DNA of 64,000 nucleotides from Dactylosporangium aurantiacum (GTDB taxonomy: Bacteria; Actinomycetota; Actinomycetes; Mycobacteriales; Micromonosporaceae): positions 43,778 to 107,777 of the forward strand of contig NZ_JNYJ01000026.1 in assembly GCF_000716715.1 (NCBI RefSeq), given 5' to 3'. The notes under the pieces are model-generated. The model was given only the letters and a program-made list of their open reading frames with translations, made no database searches and was not told the origin of the DNA. A program made the position numbers and the translations under genes. Each line of letters opens with the position of its first letter. Within the stretch, counting starts at the first letter, position 1. Of the stretch, positions 26,481-37,909 are shown one piece after another.

Positions 26481-27446
26481 ATGAAGACGATAGCGACGCC
26501 GCGAACCTGGAGCCCCAAGGCGTTCACCGACGCGGTCGGTGCCGCCGTTCGGGCGCCGTCCATACACAACACTCAACCGTGGCGGTTCCGCCACACCGGC
26601 GACGGCGTGGACATCCTGCTCGACGAACGCCGACTCCTTGCCGCCTGCGACGACCACGGCCGGATGGCCCGGATCTCGTGCGGTGCCGCCGCATACAATC
26701 TGCGCTTGGCCCTCGCCGTGACTGGCCTGCCGGCCCAGTACCGGTTCGGGGCAGGACGGACCCTACTGCACCTCTGGCCGGATCGGCCGCGGCCGCCAAC
26801 ACCGCTGGAGCGCCGGCTGCACCACCAGATCCCGCGCCGGCACACCAACCGCGGCCCGTTCGCCGACACCCCGGTGGACACCGCCGCGCCGCACCAGCTG
26901 GCCGAAGCTGTCCGCCGGGAAGGCGGACGGCTCACCTTCGTGACCGACGAGGCGGCACTCCACCGTGTGGCCGGGCTCGTCCGGGCCGCGGACGCCCAGC
27001 TGCGCGCCGACCCTGCCCGCTCCGCGGAGCAGCGGGCCTGGAGCATCGCGGCCGATCACCGTGTCGAAGGGGTCGGCCCAGCCGCGGCCGGTGCCGCGCC
27101 GCACCCGGACGAGCTGATGACCCGCCGCGACTTCGGCGGCCCGGTCCTCGAAATGACCCGGGACCCGGCCCGACGGCCGGTGGTGGCCGTGCTGGGCGTG
27201 CTCGGTGCCGAGCCCAACGACGCCGTCCGCGCCGGGATGGCACTGCAGAGCGCCCTGCTCACGGCCGCCGACCTCGGCCTGACCACGGCGCTGTACTCGC
27301 AGCCGACCGAGGTCCCGGCCCTGCGGGAACGGCTGCGCCGCACCGTCGACCCCCTGCACGACCCGCAGCTCGTGCTGCGGTTCGGCTACGCGCCACGGAC
27401 CTGCTTCACCAACCGGCGGCCCATCGCCGACGTCATCGAACCCTGA
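26481..27446 (+). CDS. Acg-type nitroreductase family protein
   Basis: Protein of 321 aa resembling the Acg/Rv3131-type nitroreductase group that is part of hypoxia regulons in mycobacteria. The N-terminal AVRAPSIHNTQPWRF block and the later MALQSALLTAADLGLTTALYSQP and LVLRFGYAP blocks are typical. Classical nitroreductases bind FMN, but members of this group often have a lidded or empty-looking site, so an enzymatic role is uncertain. ATG 26481 has a perfect GGAGGT six bases upstream. It stands alone between the GH65 gene and a sensor fragment. Confidence 0.88.
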   Translation: MKTIATPRTWSPKAFTDAVGAAVRAPSIHNTQPWRFRHTGDGVDILLDERRLLAACDDHGRMARISCGAAAYNLRLALAVTGLPAQYRFGAGRTLLHLWPDRPRPPTPLERRLHHQIPRRHTNRGPFADTPVDTAAPHQLAEAVRREGGRLTFVTDEAALHRVAGLVRAADAQLRADPARSAEQRAWSIAADHRVEGVGPAAAGAAPHPDELMTRRDFGGPVLEMTRDPARRPVVAVLGVLGAEPNDAVRAGMALQSALLTAADLGLTTALYSQPTEVPALRERLRRTVDPLHDPQLVLRFGYAPRTCFTNRRPIADVIEP

Positions 27447-27528
27447 ACCGCGACCACGCCGCACTGCACGGGCCACCGCGGCGGAGGCGACTGCGACGCT
27501 CGCCGCGGGAACATCGCAGTGTCCTGCG

Positions 27529-27912
27529 GTGGCCGCCATCGGCAACCGCCTGGCCGGCGCGGTCGCGGCCCCGTCCGCCGCCGTGTCGTTCTGCTACTTC
27601 CTGACCGCGCCGTATGAGCGGTTCACCATCGCCGCGAGCACCGATGTCCTCACGGCGGTCCTCCTGCTCGCCGTCGGCCTGGCAGTGTCGCAGCCGGCCG
27701 CGCGGGCCAACCGACCGCGCCTCGCCACCATCACCGACGCCGACCGGCTGGCCCGGATCTACCGGACGACCCAGCCGGTCCGGTCCGGCGCTCCCCCGGG
27801 CCAGGTCGTCAACCAGGTCCGCCCGAACTGGCGACGCCGGCGGCCGCGTCCATCATCGCGTCGTACGGCCCGGTGCCGGCACCGTCCGCCGCTGTGGCCA
27901 CAGCTGCCCTGA
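27529..27912 (+). pseudogene. remnant of a DUF4118-type sensor protein, truncated at both ends
   Basis: About 95 residues from 27529 look like the membrane end of a DUF4118 (KdpD-like) domain: a hydrophobic stretch with SFCYFLTAPYERFTIAAS and VLTAVLLLAVGLAVSQ, then the linker DADRLARIYRTTQPVRSGAPPGQVVNQVR that usually leads into a C-terminal sensor domain. The first two membrane helices and everything after NQVR are missing. The frame then turns to Arg/Pro-rich sequence that is antisense to the convergent ATPase C-subunit gene. It is probably a decayed fragment whose meaningful part ends near 27830. Confidence 0.65.
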
Positions 27913-28771
27913 CCCGCCAGGCGTCGACCGCGAGCGCGGCGGCCGCGCCGATGGCGGGACGGCCGTCGAAACCGGCCGCGCGCAACAGCCCGTGGGCGTC
28001 CCGGCCGACCCGCCCCCACCAGCCCGCCTCCGCCCGCCACAGCGCATCCGGCGCCGGGACGTCGGCGAGCGCCCACGCCGCCGGGGCCGCGAGTGCGGCG
28101 ACGAAGCCGGCGAACGAAGCGGCGTCGAGGGCGCGCCGGCCGAGCAGACCGGCGGCGCGGGAGTGGGCCGCTTCGGTGAGCGGCCGGCCGTTGAGCCACC
28201 GCTCCCGCGCCACCATCAGGGCGAGGCCGCCCGCCGCCCACGGCTCGGCCGGAGGTACCGCTGCGGCGCGCACCGCCCAGGTGGCCCGCATGCTCTGTCC
28301 GATCGCGCGGGCGGTCGCGGCCCCGGGGTCACCCCACGCGGATGACGCCAGCGCCGCCCGCACCTGCTCCACTGTGAACGTGGCGGACAGCGGCGGCCGG
28401 ACGACCGCCAACGACCCCAGCCTGAACGGTGCGGGGGCGTCGTGGCCCCGTCCGTGGCGCAGCGTCCGCTCCACGTTGCGGATCTCGAACCAGCCGGCGA
28501 TCGCCCGCAACTGCTCGACACCGTCCCGCGGCAGCCATCCCGCGAGGATCCGCAGGTGCCACAGCGTCGTGCGGGACACCGCCTCCTGCACCGACTGCGC
28601 GTCCTGGCCCGCGCGCACCTCCCGGCCGTACGGACCGGATGCCAGCGTGCTGATCGCCGCGTCAAGCCCCGGCCTCCCGGCCAGCACCCGTGCCGAGGCG
28701 GGACCGACACAACGCCGAGCGAGGGCGTGTGCCCGCACCGCGCCGGCGACGTGGGCGGCACCAGATCGCAT
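27809..28771 (-). CDS. V/A-type ATPase subunit C (AC39-like)
   Basis: Protein of 320 aa whose pattern fits the AC39/subunit C family that links the V1/A1 head to the membrane ring: a helical protein with GPYGREVRAGQDAQSVQEAV, LWHLRILAGWLP and WFEIRNVERTLRHG in the first third. It is divergent from the other ATPase genes, separated by 73 bases from the peripheral-stalk gene, so one promoter region can serve both. The start ATG 28771 has no strong ribosome site. Its 3' end overlaps the DUF4118 remnant on the other strand. The assignment rests on these motifs plus the location; it is less certain than the A and B subunits. Confidence 0.75.
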   Translation of the reverse strand: MRSGAAHVAGAVRAHALARRCVGPASARVLAGRPGLDAAISTLASGPYGREVRAGQDAQSVQEAVSRTTLWHLRILAGWLPRDGVEQLRAIAGWFEIRNVERTLRHGRGHDAPAPFRLGSLAVVRPPLSATFTVEQVRAALASSAWGDPGAATARAIGQSMRATWAVRAAAVPPAEPWAAGGLALMVARERWLNGRPLTEAAHSRAAGLLGRRALDAASFAGFVAALAAPAAWALADVPAPDALWRAEAGWWGRVGRDAHGLLRAAGFDGRPAIGAAAALAVDAWRVRAAVATAADGAGTGPYDAMMDAAAGVASSGGPG

Positions 28772-28844
28772 ACCCACAAGGATGCGCCCGCAATGCGCTT
28801 CGGGCGAGCCGTTGGCGGCCGTCCGGCGGGGGTAGGTAGCGACC

Positions 28845-31261
<2,417 letters not shown>

Positions 31262-31265
<4 letters not shown>

Positions 31266-31762
31266 GCATGCCGGTCCGTGAGAGCCTCGAGCCGGTCCGT
31301 TCGGCCCTGCTGCACCGCGCGCGGGCGCAGGCCGCCGCCGTCCGTGCCGAGACCGCACGGTCCTGCACCCGGCTGCTGGCCGACGCCGGCGCCGAGGCCG
31401 AACGGATCCTGGCGGTGGCGCGCAGCACCGGCCGCGCCGACGCCGCACGCCTCGCCAGGGCCGAGGAGGCGCACACCCGCCGTGCCGCCCACGCGCTCGT
31501 GCTGGCGGCGCAGCGCGACGTCTACGACGAACTGAGCCGTCGCGTGGCCGATGCGCTGCGGGCGGCGCTCGACGACAGCCGGCTCGGACCCGCGCTCGCC
31601 GCCCAGGCCGCCGCCGCCCTCGGCCCGGGCGCGACGGTCGAACCGGCCGCAGGCGGCGGCTTCACGGCCCACCTCGGTGACCGGCACGTGGACTGCTCCA
31701 TCGCATCACTGACCCGGCATGCCGTCGAGTCGGCCGAATCGTTGGCGGAGCTGTGGCGATGA
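31262..31762 (+). CDS. V/A-type ATPase subunit E (peripheral stalk)
   Basis: Protein of 166 aa with a long N-terminal Ala/Arg/Glu helix (1-95) and a small C-terminal alpha/beta domain (ending HLGDRHVDCSIASLTRHAVE), the usual layout of subunit E, which pairs with the G/H-like protein to hold the head against rotation. ATG 31262 and the stop at 31760-31762 overlap the neighbouring genes. Confidence 0.83.
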
Positions 31763-33516
31763 CCGCACGGGCCATCGACGGCACGCAGGCCGCCCGGATC
31801 ACGCGGGTCAACGGGCCGCTGGTGCAGGTGGACGGCGCGGACGCCGCCATGCACGACGTCCTCGAACTCGGCCCACACCGCTCACCCGGCGAGGTCGTCG
31901 CCGTGCGGGGCCCGGCCGTCACCGTGCAGGCGTACGAGTACACCGGCGGGCTCCGCCCGGGAGACGCCGCCGTCCCGCTCGGCCGCCCGCTGGCGGCGCC
32001 GCTCGGGCCGTGGCTGCTCGGCGGGCTGTTCGACGGCCTGCTGCGCCCCCTCGCCGGTGGCCCGGTCTGGCTCACCGCCGGATCGCTCGGTGCCACGCCG
32101 GCTCACGGTACGACCCGGCGTTTCATCCCGAGCGTGGCGAAGAGCGACACGGCCGGACCGGGCGGGATCCTCGGCACTGTCGCCACCGGCGGCCCGGTCG
32201 AGTTCCGGCTCCTCGTCCCGCCACACGTGGCCGGCACCGTCCGGCAGGTCGCCGGGCCCGGCGAGTACGGACCCGACGACGTCCTCGTCACCGTCGGGAC
32301 GGCACCGGTGACGATGACCACGGCGTGGCCCGTACGCACCCCGCGCCCGTACACGGCCCGCCGCGCCGCGGACGCGCCGCTGCTCACCGGGCAGCGCGTG
32401 GTCGACGCGTTCTTCCCGATCGCCAAGGGCGGCACGGCGGCGGTGCCGGGCGGCTTCGGCACCGGCAAGACCCTCCTGCTGCAGCAGATCGCCAAGTGGT
32501 GCGACGCCCACGTCATCGTCTACGTCGGTTGCGGTGAGCGCGGCAACGAGATGGCCGACGTCGTCGGCGAACTGTCCACGCTGGAGGACCCCCGGACCGG
32601 GGGGCGCCTGCTCGACCGGACCGTCGTGATCGCCAACACGTCGAACATGCCGATGATGGCCCGGGAGGCCAGCATCTACACCGGCGTCACCGTCGCCGAG
32701 TTCTACCGCGACATGGGCTACGACGCGGTGGTCATAGCCGACTCCACGTCACGGTGGGCCGAGGCGTTGCGCGAGTTCGCGTCCCGCAGCGGAACACCAC
32801 CGGCCGAGGAAGGCTACCCCGCCGACCTCGCCTCGGCGCTGGCCGCCTTCTACGAACGGGCCGGCGCCGTGCGGACGCTCGGGGGCGGCGCCGGCTCGGT
32901 CACGATCGTCGGCGCGGTGTCCCCACCCGGTGGCGACATGACCGAGCCGGTCATCGCGAACACCGAGCGGTTCGTGCGCTGCCGATGGTCGCTCGACCGG
33001 GATCTCGCCTACGCCCGCCACTACCCCGCGGTGTCCTGGTCGGCGTCGTTCTCCCGCGACACCGGGCTGGTCGGCGCCGATCACGCCCGGCGCGGGGATC
33101 CGGGCTGGAACGCCCGGCGGGCGCGGGCGCTGGACGTGCTCGCCGACGCCGACCGCATCGCCGCGCTCGCCGACCTCGTCGGCACGGGCGGGCTGCCGGC
33201 GCACGAGCGGATGACGCTGCTCGCCGGGCGGCTCCTGCGCGACGGCGTGCTGCGACAGAACGCCCTCGTGGCGAACGACGCCTACTGCACGGCGGTGAAG
33301 TCGGCGGCGCTGCTCGACGCCGTCCTCGCCGTGTGCGACCGCTGCCACGCACTCGTCGAAGCCGGCACCGGGCCGGCCGCCATCGAGGCGGTCGACTTCG
33401 GTCCGCTGGCCCGGGCCCGCGAGACGCTCGGCCCCGCCGACGCCGGCGGAATCACCCGGTTGCGCAACGAGGTCCTGGCCCGGCTCGACGCGGCGGCCGC
33501 GAGGAGGACGGGATGA
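31759..33516 (+). CDS. ntpA: V/A-type ATPase catalytic subunit A
   Basis: Catalytic nucleotide-binding subunit (585 aa). The P-loop is GGFGTGKT (231-238). The A-type-specific blocks are all present: GCGERGNEMADV, NTSNMPMMAREASIYTG, ADSTSRWAEALREF, the GGGAGSVTIVGAVSPPGGD stretch and the non-homologous insert expected of A subunits (about 120-190). It forms the A3B3 head with the next gene product. ATG 31759 is chosen because it overlaps the previous stop (ATGA); a GTG six bases upstream is possible. Confidence 0.97.
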   Translation: MTARAIDGTQAARITRVNGPLVQVDGADAAMHDVLELGPHRSPGEVVAVRGPAVTVQAYEYTGGLRPGDAAVPLGRPLAAPLGPWLLGGLFDGLLRPLAGGPVWLTAGSLGATPAHGTTRRFIPSVAKSDTAGPGGILGTVATGGPVEFRLLVPPHVAGTVRQVAGPGEYGPDDVLVTVGTAPVTMTTAWPVRTPRPYTARRAADAPLLTGQRVVDAFFPIAKGGTAAVPGGFGTGKTLLLQQIAKWCDAHVIVYVGCGERGNEMADVVGELSTLEDPRTGGRLLDRTVVIANTSNMPMMAREASIYTGVTVAEFYRDMGYDAVVIADSTSRWAEALREFASRSGTPPAEEGYPADLASALAAFYERAGAVRTLGGGAGSVTIVGAVSPPGGDMTEPVIANTERFVRCRWSLDRDLAYARHYPAVSWSASFSRDTGLVGADHARRGDPGWNARRARALDVLADADRIAALADLVGTGGLPAHERMTLLAGRLLRDGVLRQNALVANDAYCTAVKSAALLDAVLAVCDRCHALVEAGTGPAAIEAVDFGPLARARETLGPADAGGITRLRNEVLARLDAAAARRTG

Positions 33517-34898
33517 CCGCATGGCCGGTGGTCGAGTACGGCGACATCCGGGAGCTGCGCGGCCCCCTGGTCGTCGTCGGTGGCGTCTCGGGAGCCGGCT
33601 ACGACGATGTCGTGACCGTGCGTCTGCCCGCCGGCGCCGAGCGGCACGGCGTCGTGCTCGAGGTCGACCGCGACACGGCCGTCGTCCAGGTGTTCGAGGG
33701 AACGGCGGGCATGGGCCGCCACGGTAGCACCGTCGCGTTCGCCGGCGCGCCGATGCGGATCGCGGTCGGCGACCGTTGGCTGGGGCGCACCTGCAGCGGC
33801 CGCGGCGCGCCGATCGACGGCGGCCCGCCGGTCACCGGTGAGCGCAGCGCCGCGGTGGCCGGGGCAGCGCTCAACCCGACGTGGCGCGAACCACCGGCCG
33901 AGCCGGTCATCACGGGCGTCTCCGCGGTCGACGCGCTGACCACCCTGGTGCGCGGCCAGAAGCTCCCGGTGTTCAGCGTCGCGGGCCTGCCGCACCTCGA
34001 ACTGGCCGTCCAGATCGCCGCGCAGTCCCATGTCGGCGGTGCACCGTTCAGCGTGGTCTTCGCGGGCATGGGCCTCACCCACGCCGACGCCGCGTACGTC
34101 CGGGACGCCCTGGACGAGCGGGCCACCGCCGGTGAACTGGTGCTGCTGCTGAACACGGCCGACGATCCGGTGATCGAGCGAATCCTCACGCCGCGGCTGG
34201 CGCTGACGGTGGCCGAGGATCTCGCGTTCACCGGTGGCCGGGACGTCCTGGTCGTGATGACCGACATGACCAGCTATGCCGAAGCGCTGCGGGAGGTGTC
34301 GGCGGCCCGTGGTGAGCTGCCCGCCCGGCGGGCCTATCCGGGGTACCTCTACACCGACCTCGCCTCGCTCTACGAACGGTGCGGCCGGATCCGGCACCGC
34401 CCCGGCTCGGTGACGGTCCTGCCGGTGCTGACCATGCCGGCCGGGGACATCACGCATCCGGTGCCGGACCTCACGGGGTACATCACCGAGGGGCAGATCG
34501 TGCTCTCCGCCGAACTGCACGGCCGGGGTGTGTATCCGCCGGCCGACCCGCTGTCGTCGCTGTCCCGGCTCATGCGCCACGGGGCCGGCCCGGGCCGCAC
34601 CCGCGACGACCATCTCCCGCTCGCGGCGCAGGTGCTCGCCGCCCTGTCGCGGGCCCGGCAGACCCGCGAGCTGGCCGACCTGATCGGGGCGGCGGCGCTC
34701 GGCGACGTGGACCGCCAGTACCTCGGCTTCGCCGAGGTCGTCGAACAGCGACTGATCGACCAGCGGCCGGACGAGGCGCGGACCCTGGACGACACGCTCG
34801 ACCGGGCCTGGCAGGCGGTCCGGACGCTGCCGGACCGGGAGCTCGTCATGCTGCCCGACGCGATCCGCGCGGCCCACCCCGCTGGGGCCGCCGGATGA
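33513..34898 (+). CDS. ntpB: V/A-type ATPase regulatory subunit B
   Basis: Non-catalytic head subunit (461 aa). It lacks a P-loop, as expected, and shows the B-type blocks VDALTTLVRGQKLPVFSVAGLP, ARRAYPGYLYTDLASLYERCG and the conserved ITHPVPDLTGYITEGQI with PADPLSSLSRLM. The domain order is beta-barrel, nucleotide fold, helical C-terminus. It starts four bases inside the A gene and ends four bases inside the D gene. Confidence 0.97.
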   Translation: MTAWPVVEYGDIRELRGPLVVVGGVSGAGYDDVVTVRLPAGAERHGVVLEVDRDTAVVQVFEGTAGMGRHGSTVAFAGAPMRIAVGDRWLGRTCSGRGAPIDGGPPVTGERSAAVAGAALNPTWREPPAEPVITGVSAVDALTTLVRGQKLPVFSVAGLPHLELAVQIAAQSHVGGAPFSVVFAGMGLTHADAAYVRDALDERATAGELVLLLNTADDPVIERILTPRLALTVAEDLAFTGGRDVLVVMTDMTSYAEALREVSAARGELPARRAYPGYLYTDLASLYERCGRIRHRPGSVTVLPVLTMPAGDITHPVPDLTGYITEGQIVLSAELHGRGVYPPADPLSSLSRLMRHGAGPGRTRDDHLPLAAQVLAALSRARQTRELADLIGAAALGDVDRQYLGFAEVVEQRLIDQRPDEARTLDDTLDRAWQAVRTLPDRELVMLPDAIRAAHPAGAAG

Positions 34899-35539
34899 TC
34901 GCCCTACGCCATGTGCCGGTGGGCCGTTCGGGCCTGCTGTGGCTGCGCCACCGCCTCGAGGTCACCCGGCATGGCAGCGGCGTCCTGCGGCGCAAGCTCA
35001 CCCTGCTCGCCGCCGAGCACGACCGTCTCCGGCGGCGGCGTGCCGAGGCAGCCAGGGACTGGGCAGCTGCCGACGCGGCGGCCCGCGGCCGGCTCGAACG
35101 CGCGATGCTGCTCGACGGCCTCGAGGCGATCGAGGGTGCGACCGAGGTGCCCCTGGCCGAGGTCCGCGTGCCGTGGACCGCGGTGATGGGCGTCCGCTGC
35201 CCGGGAGAGCCGTCGGTGATGATCCCGCAACGCCCCACGCAGCTGCCGGCGCCGGGAGGGGCCGCGCTCTCGCAGGCCGAGACGGCGTACCGGGCGGCGG
35301 CGCTCGCCGCGGTGAGGTATTCGGCCGCCGACGCGGCGCTCGCCGCCGTCGAGGGCGAGATGGCCGCCACCCGGCGGCGGGTACGGGCACTGGACCGCCA
35401 CTGGATCCCGGCCCTGGAGACCGCGCTCGCCGCCCGGACCCTGCAGCTGGCGGAGCTGGAGGCGGCCGACCTCACCCGCCGGCGCGGTAGCACCCGGCCG
35501 GCGGCACCGCCGGGTCACACCGGTCCGTCGGATCCTTGA
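34895..35539 (+). CDS. ntpD: V/A-type ATPase subunit D (central shaft)
   Basis: Forms the rotating coiled-coil shaft in the A3B3 head. The 214-aa protein has two long helices (about 8-65, RHRLEVTRHGSGVLRRKLTLL, and about 130-190, ATRRRVRALDRHWIPALETAL) around a variable middle, the classical D layout. It is the last gene of the plus-strand operon. Its end overlaps the convergent universal stress protein gene by 25 bases. Confidence 0.92.
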   Translation: MIALRHVPVGRSGLLWLRHRLEVTRHGSGVLRRKLTLLAAEHDRLRRRRAEAARDWAAADAAARGRLERAMLLDGLEAIEGATEVPLAEVRVPWTAVMGVRCPGEPSVMIPQRPTQLPAPGGAALSQAETAYRAAALAAVRYSAADAALAAVEGEMAATRRRVRALDRHWIPALETALAARTLQLAELEAADLTRRRGSTRPAAPPGHTGPSDP

Positions 35540-36402
35540 GCGCCGTGCGCGATCATCACCGGGCAGTGCGCGCGGTGGAGCAGGCGCAGACCTACCGAGC
35601 CGAGCAGCAGGCCGGTGAACCCGCCATGTCCCCGGCTGCCGACGACCGCCAGCTGCGCTCGCTGCGAACGCTCGACGAGCACATCGGCGGCGTCACCGAC
35701 GACACCGTGGCACTCCCACCGCACGTCCGGGCAGCGTTCGCTCGCCCTGGCCACCTGCCCGACCGCCTGCTCGGTCAACGCGCGCTGGATCTCAGCCGTG
35801 TCGTACACCAGCGGCGGCGCACCGACCGGGACCGGCACCAGCGGCGTCTCCACGGCCCGCAGCGCCAACAGGCCGCAGCCGCGCTGCCGGGCCTCGTCGA
35901 ACCCGAGGGCCAGCGCCCGGTCCGACGGCTCGGAGCCGTCGACGCCGACGATGACGTCACCGGTCGGGTCGGTCCGTCCCCGCACGACCACCACAGGACA
36001 CCTCGCATGGACGGCGACCTGCTGGCTGACCGAGCCGAGCACGGCCCCCACCGTGGCGTGCCGGCCCCTGGTCCCGAGGACCAGCAGCGCCGCGTCCTCC
36101 CCCGCCGTCAGCAGGACCTCGGCGGGGTGCCCCTGCACCACCTCCGTCCGCACGTCAGCCTCAGGATGCGCGACGGACATCTCCCGCGCGATGTCCTCGA
36201 CGAGCAGGTCGGCGGACCAGCGCGCGGCCTCGGCGAGCTCACCCGCCGGGGCCACCGCGAACACCGGTGTTCTCCAGTAGTACGCGACCACCACGCGCAG
36301 CGGCGCATGTCGGCGGACCGCCTCCGCCGCCGCCCATCGCACGGCCTGCGTCGAAGGTTCCCCGCCGTCGGCGCCGACCACGACCGCTCTTTCGCCGTTC
36401 AC
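35515..36402 (-). CDS. tandem universal stress protein (two UspA domains)
   Basis: Cytosolic protein of 295 aa with two UspA folds (about 1-140 and 150-290). Each has the ATP-binding signature of the MJ0577-like group: LGTRGRHATVGAVLGSVSQQV in the first and VGSRGHGGFTGLLLGSVGLRL in the second. GTG 36402 is chosen for the perfect GGAGGT five bases upstream. Tandem Usp proteins are typical members of hypoxia and dormancy regulons in actinobacteria. It converges on the ATPase operon and is divergent from the oxygenase gene. Confidence 0.95.
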   Translation of the reverse strand: MNGERAVVVGADGGEPSTQAVRWAAAEAVRRHAPLRVVVAYYWRTPVFAVAPAGELAEAARWSADLLVEDIAREMSVAHPEADVRTEVVQGHPAEVLLTAGEDAALLVLGTRGRHATVGAVLGSVSQQVAVHARCPVVVVRGRTDPTGDVIVGVDGSEPSDRALALGFDEARQRGCGLLALRAVETPLVPVPVGAPPLVYDTAEIQRALTEQAVGQVARASERCPDVRWECHGVVGDAADVLVERSQRAQLAVVGSRGHGGFTGLLLGSVGLRLLHRAHCPVMIAHGAQGSDGPV

Positions 36403-36494
36403 GTCAACCTCCGCTCGACGGCTCGTGCCCCTACGCTCTCCACCGCGGCGACCGCCACACCCGGACGCGACCGATTCGCCCGCCGCGGGTGACC

Positions 36495-36513
36495 GACGGT
36501 GGGACCCGCCGTC
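36495..36513. promoter_or_regulatory. inverted repeat between divergent usp and oxygenase genes
   Basis: GACGGTGGG-A-CCCGCCGTC, eight of nine arm positions paired, in the 185-bp divergent region. It contains a GGGAC element but does not fit a DosR box. It may be an operator for either gene. Confidence 0.35.
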
Positions 36514-36587
36514 ACCTGCCACCGCCGCCCGCCGGTCCCGGGGTAGTGTCGGTTCAGGTGACACCTTGCCGGCAAGGAGGTCCGATC

Positions 36588-37895
36588 GTGACCGGACCGG
36601 CCTATCTCAGCGGATATCTCGCGCCGGTGGCCGACGAGATGGACGCGTACGACCTGCCCGTCACCGGGGCGCTGCCCCCTGAGCTGACCGGGCGGTACTT
36701 CCGCAACGGCCCGAATCCGCTGCCCGGCCAGGACCCCGGGCACTGGTTCCTGGGGCCGGGCATGATCCACGGGGTCCGGCTGCGTGGCGGGCGGGCCGAG
36801 TGGTACCGCAACCGCTGGGTGCGCACCGCGGAGCTCGAGGGTGCGTCGTACGTCCGCCCGGACCTGTCCATCGACCGCACCGCGGTGCCGGCCAACACCC
36901 ACGTCGTGCCGCACGGCGACCGGATTCTGGCGCTGGTCGAGAGCGGCCTGCCGTACGAGGTGACAGCGGAGCTGGACACCGTGGGGCCGTGCGACTTCGG
37001 CGGCCGGCTCACCACCGCGATGACGGCACACCCCAAGCAGGATCCGCAGACCGGGGAACTGCACTTCTTCGGATACGGTGCCCTGCCGCCGTACCTCACG
37101 TACCACGTCCTGGACGCGGCCGGCGAGTTGGTCCGCAGCCGCGAGGTCGCCGTCGCCGGGCCGACGATGATGCACGACTTCGCCATCACCGCCGGTCACG
37201 TCGTCTGGCTGGACCTGCCCGTGGTGTTCGACCCGGCGCTGATCGGCAGGGAACGCATCCCCTACCGGTGGGACGACGCGTACGGCGCGCGGCTCGGGGT
37301 GATGCCCCGCGCCGCGCTCGCCCCGGTGCGCTGGTTCGAGGTCGATCCCTGTTTCGTCTTCCACGTCGGCAACGCCTACGAGGACGCCGCCGGCGCGGTG
37401 GTGCTCGACGCCGTCCGTTACGACGTCGCAACCTTCGGGTCTGTGTGGTCGCGACTCGGCGGCGGAGCCAACCTGGACCGGTCCCGGGCCCAGCTGTACC
37501 GCTGGCGGCTCGACCCGGCGACAGGCACCCGGCGGGAGGAGTCGCTGGACGACCGCGGCGTCGAGTTCCCCACCCACGACAACGACCGCACCGGTCGACC
37601 CAACCGGCATCTGTACACCGTGGGCGAGCACACGATCGTCAAGTACGACACCGGCACCGGCAGCGCCACCGTGTACCACTGTGATGCCGAGCAGCGCCCC
37701 GGCGAGGCGGTCTTCGTGCCCACGGACGGCGCGCGTGCCGAGGACGAGGGCTGGCTGCTCAGCATCGTCACCGGTCCGGCGGGCTCCGTCCTGCTCGTCC
37801 TGGACGCCGCCGGCCTCGCCCCGGTGGCCACGGTCGGCCTGCCACGTCGCGTACCGGCCGGGTTCCACGGGTCATGGATCGCCGACCGCGGATGA
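36588..37895 (+). CDS. carotenoid-cleavage-type oxygenase (RPE65 family)
   Basis: Non-heme iron(II) oxygenase of the carotenoid/stilbene cleavage family (435 aa). The four iron-binding histidines of the seven-blade propeller are visible: His148 in AHPKQD, His196 in MMHDFAIT, His259 in FHVGNAYED and His427 near the C-terminus in GFHGSWI. The N-terminal GRYFRNGPNPLP block is typical. GTG 36588 has a perfect AAGGAGGT upstream (36574-36581). No carotenoid biosynthesis gene is near, so the substrate may be a carotenoid, apocarotenoid or stilbene-like compound. Confidence 0.94.
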   Translation: MTGPAYLSGYLAPVADEMDAYDLPVTGALPPELTGRYFRNGPNPLPGQDPGHWFLGPGMIHGVRLRGGRAEWYRNRWVRTAELEGASYVRPDLSIDRTAVPANTHVVPHGDRILALVESGLPYEVTAELDTVGPCDFGGRLTTAMTAHPKQDPQTGELHFFGYGALPPYLTYHVLDAAGELVRSREVAVAGPTMMHDFAITAGHVVWLDLPVVFDPALIGRERIPYRWDDAYGARLGVMPRAALAPVRWFEVDPCFVFHVGNAYEDAAGAVVLDAVRYDVATFGSVWSRLGGGANLDRSRAQLYRWRLDPATGTRREESLDDRGVEFPTHDNDRTGRPNRHLYTVGEHTIVKYDTGTGSATVYHCDAEQRPGEAVFVPTDGARAEDEGWLLSIVTGPAGSVLLVLDAAGLAPVATVGLPRRVPAGFHGSWIADRG

Positions 37896-37909
37896 CTCCC
37901 CGCATGTCA

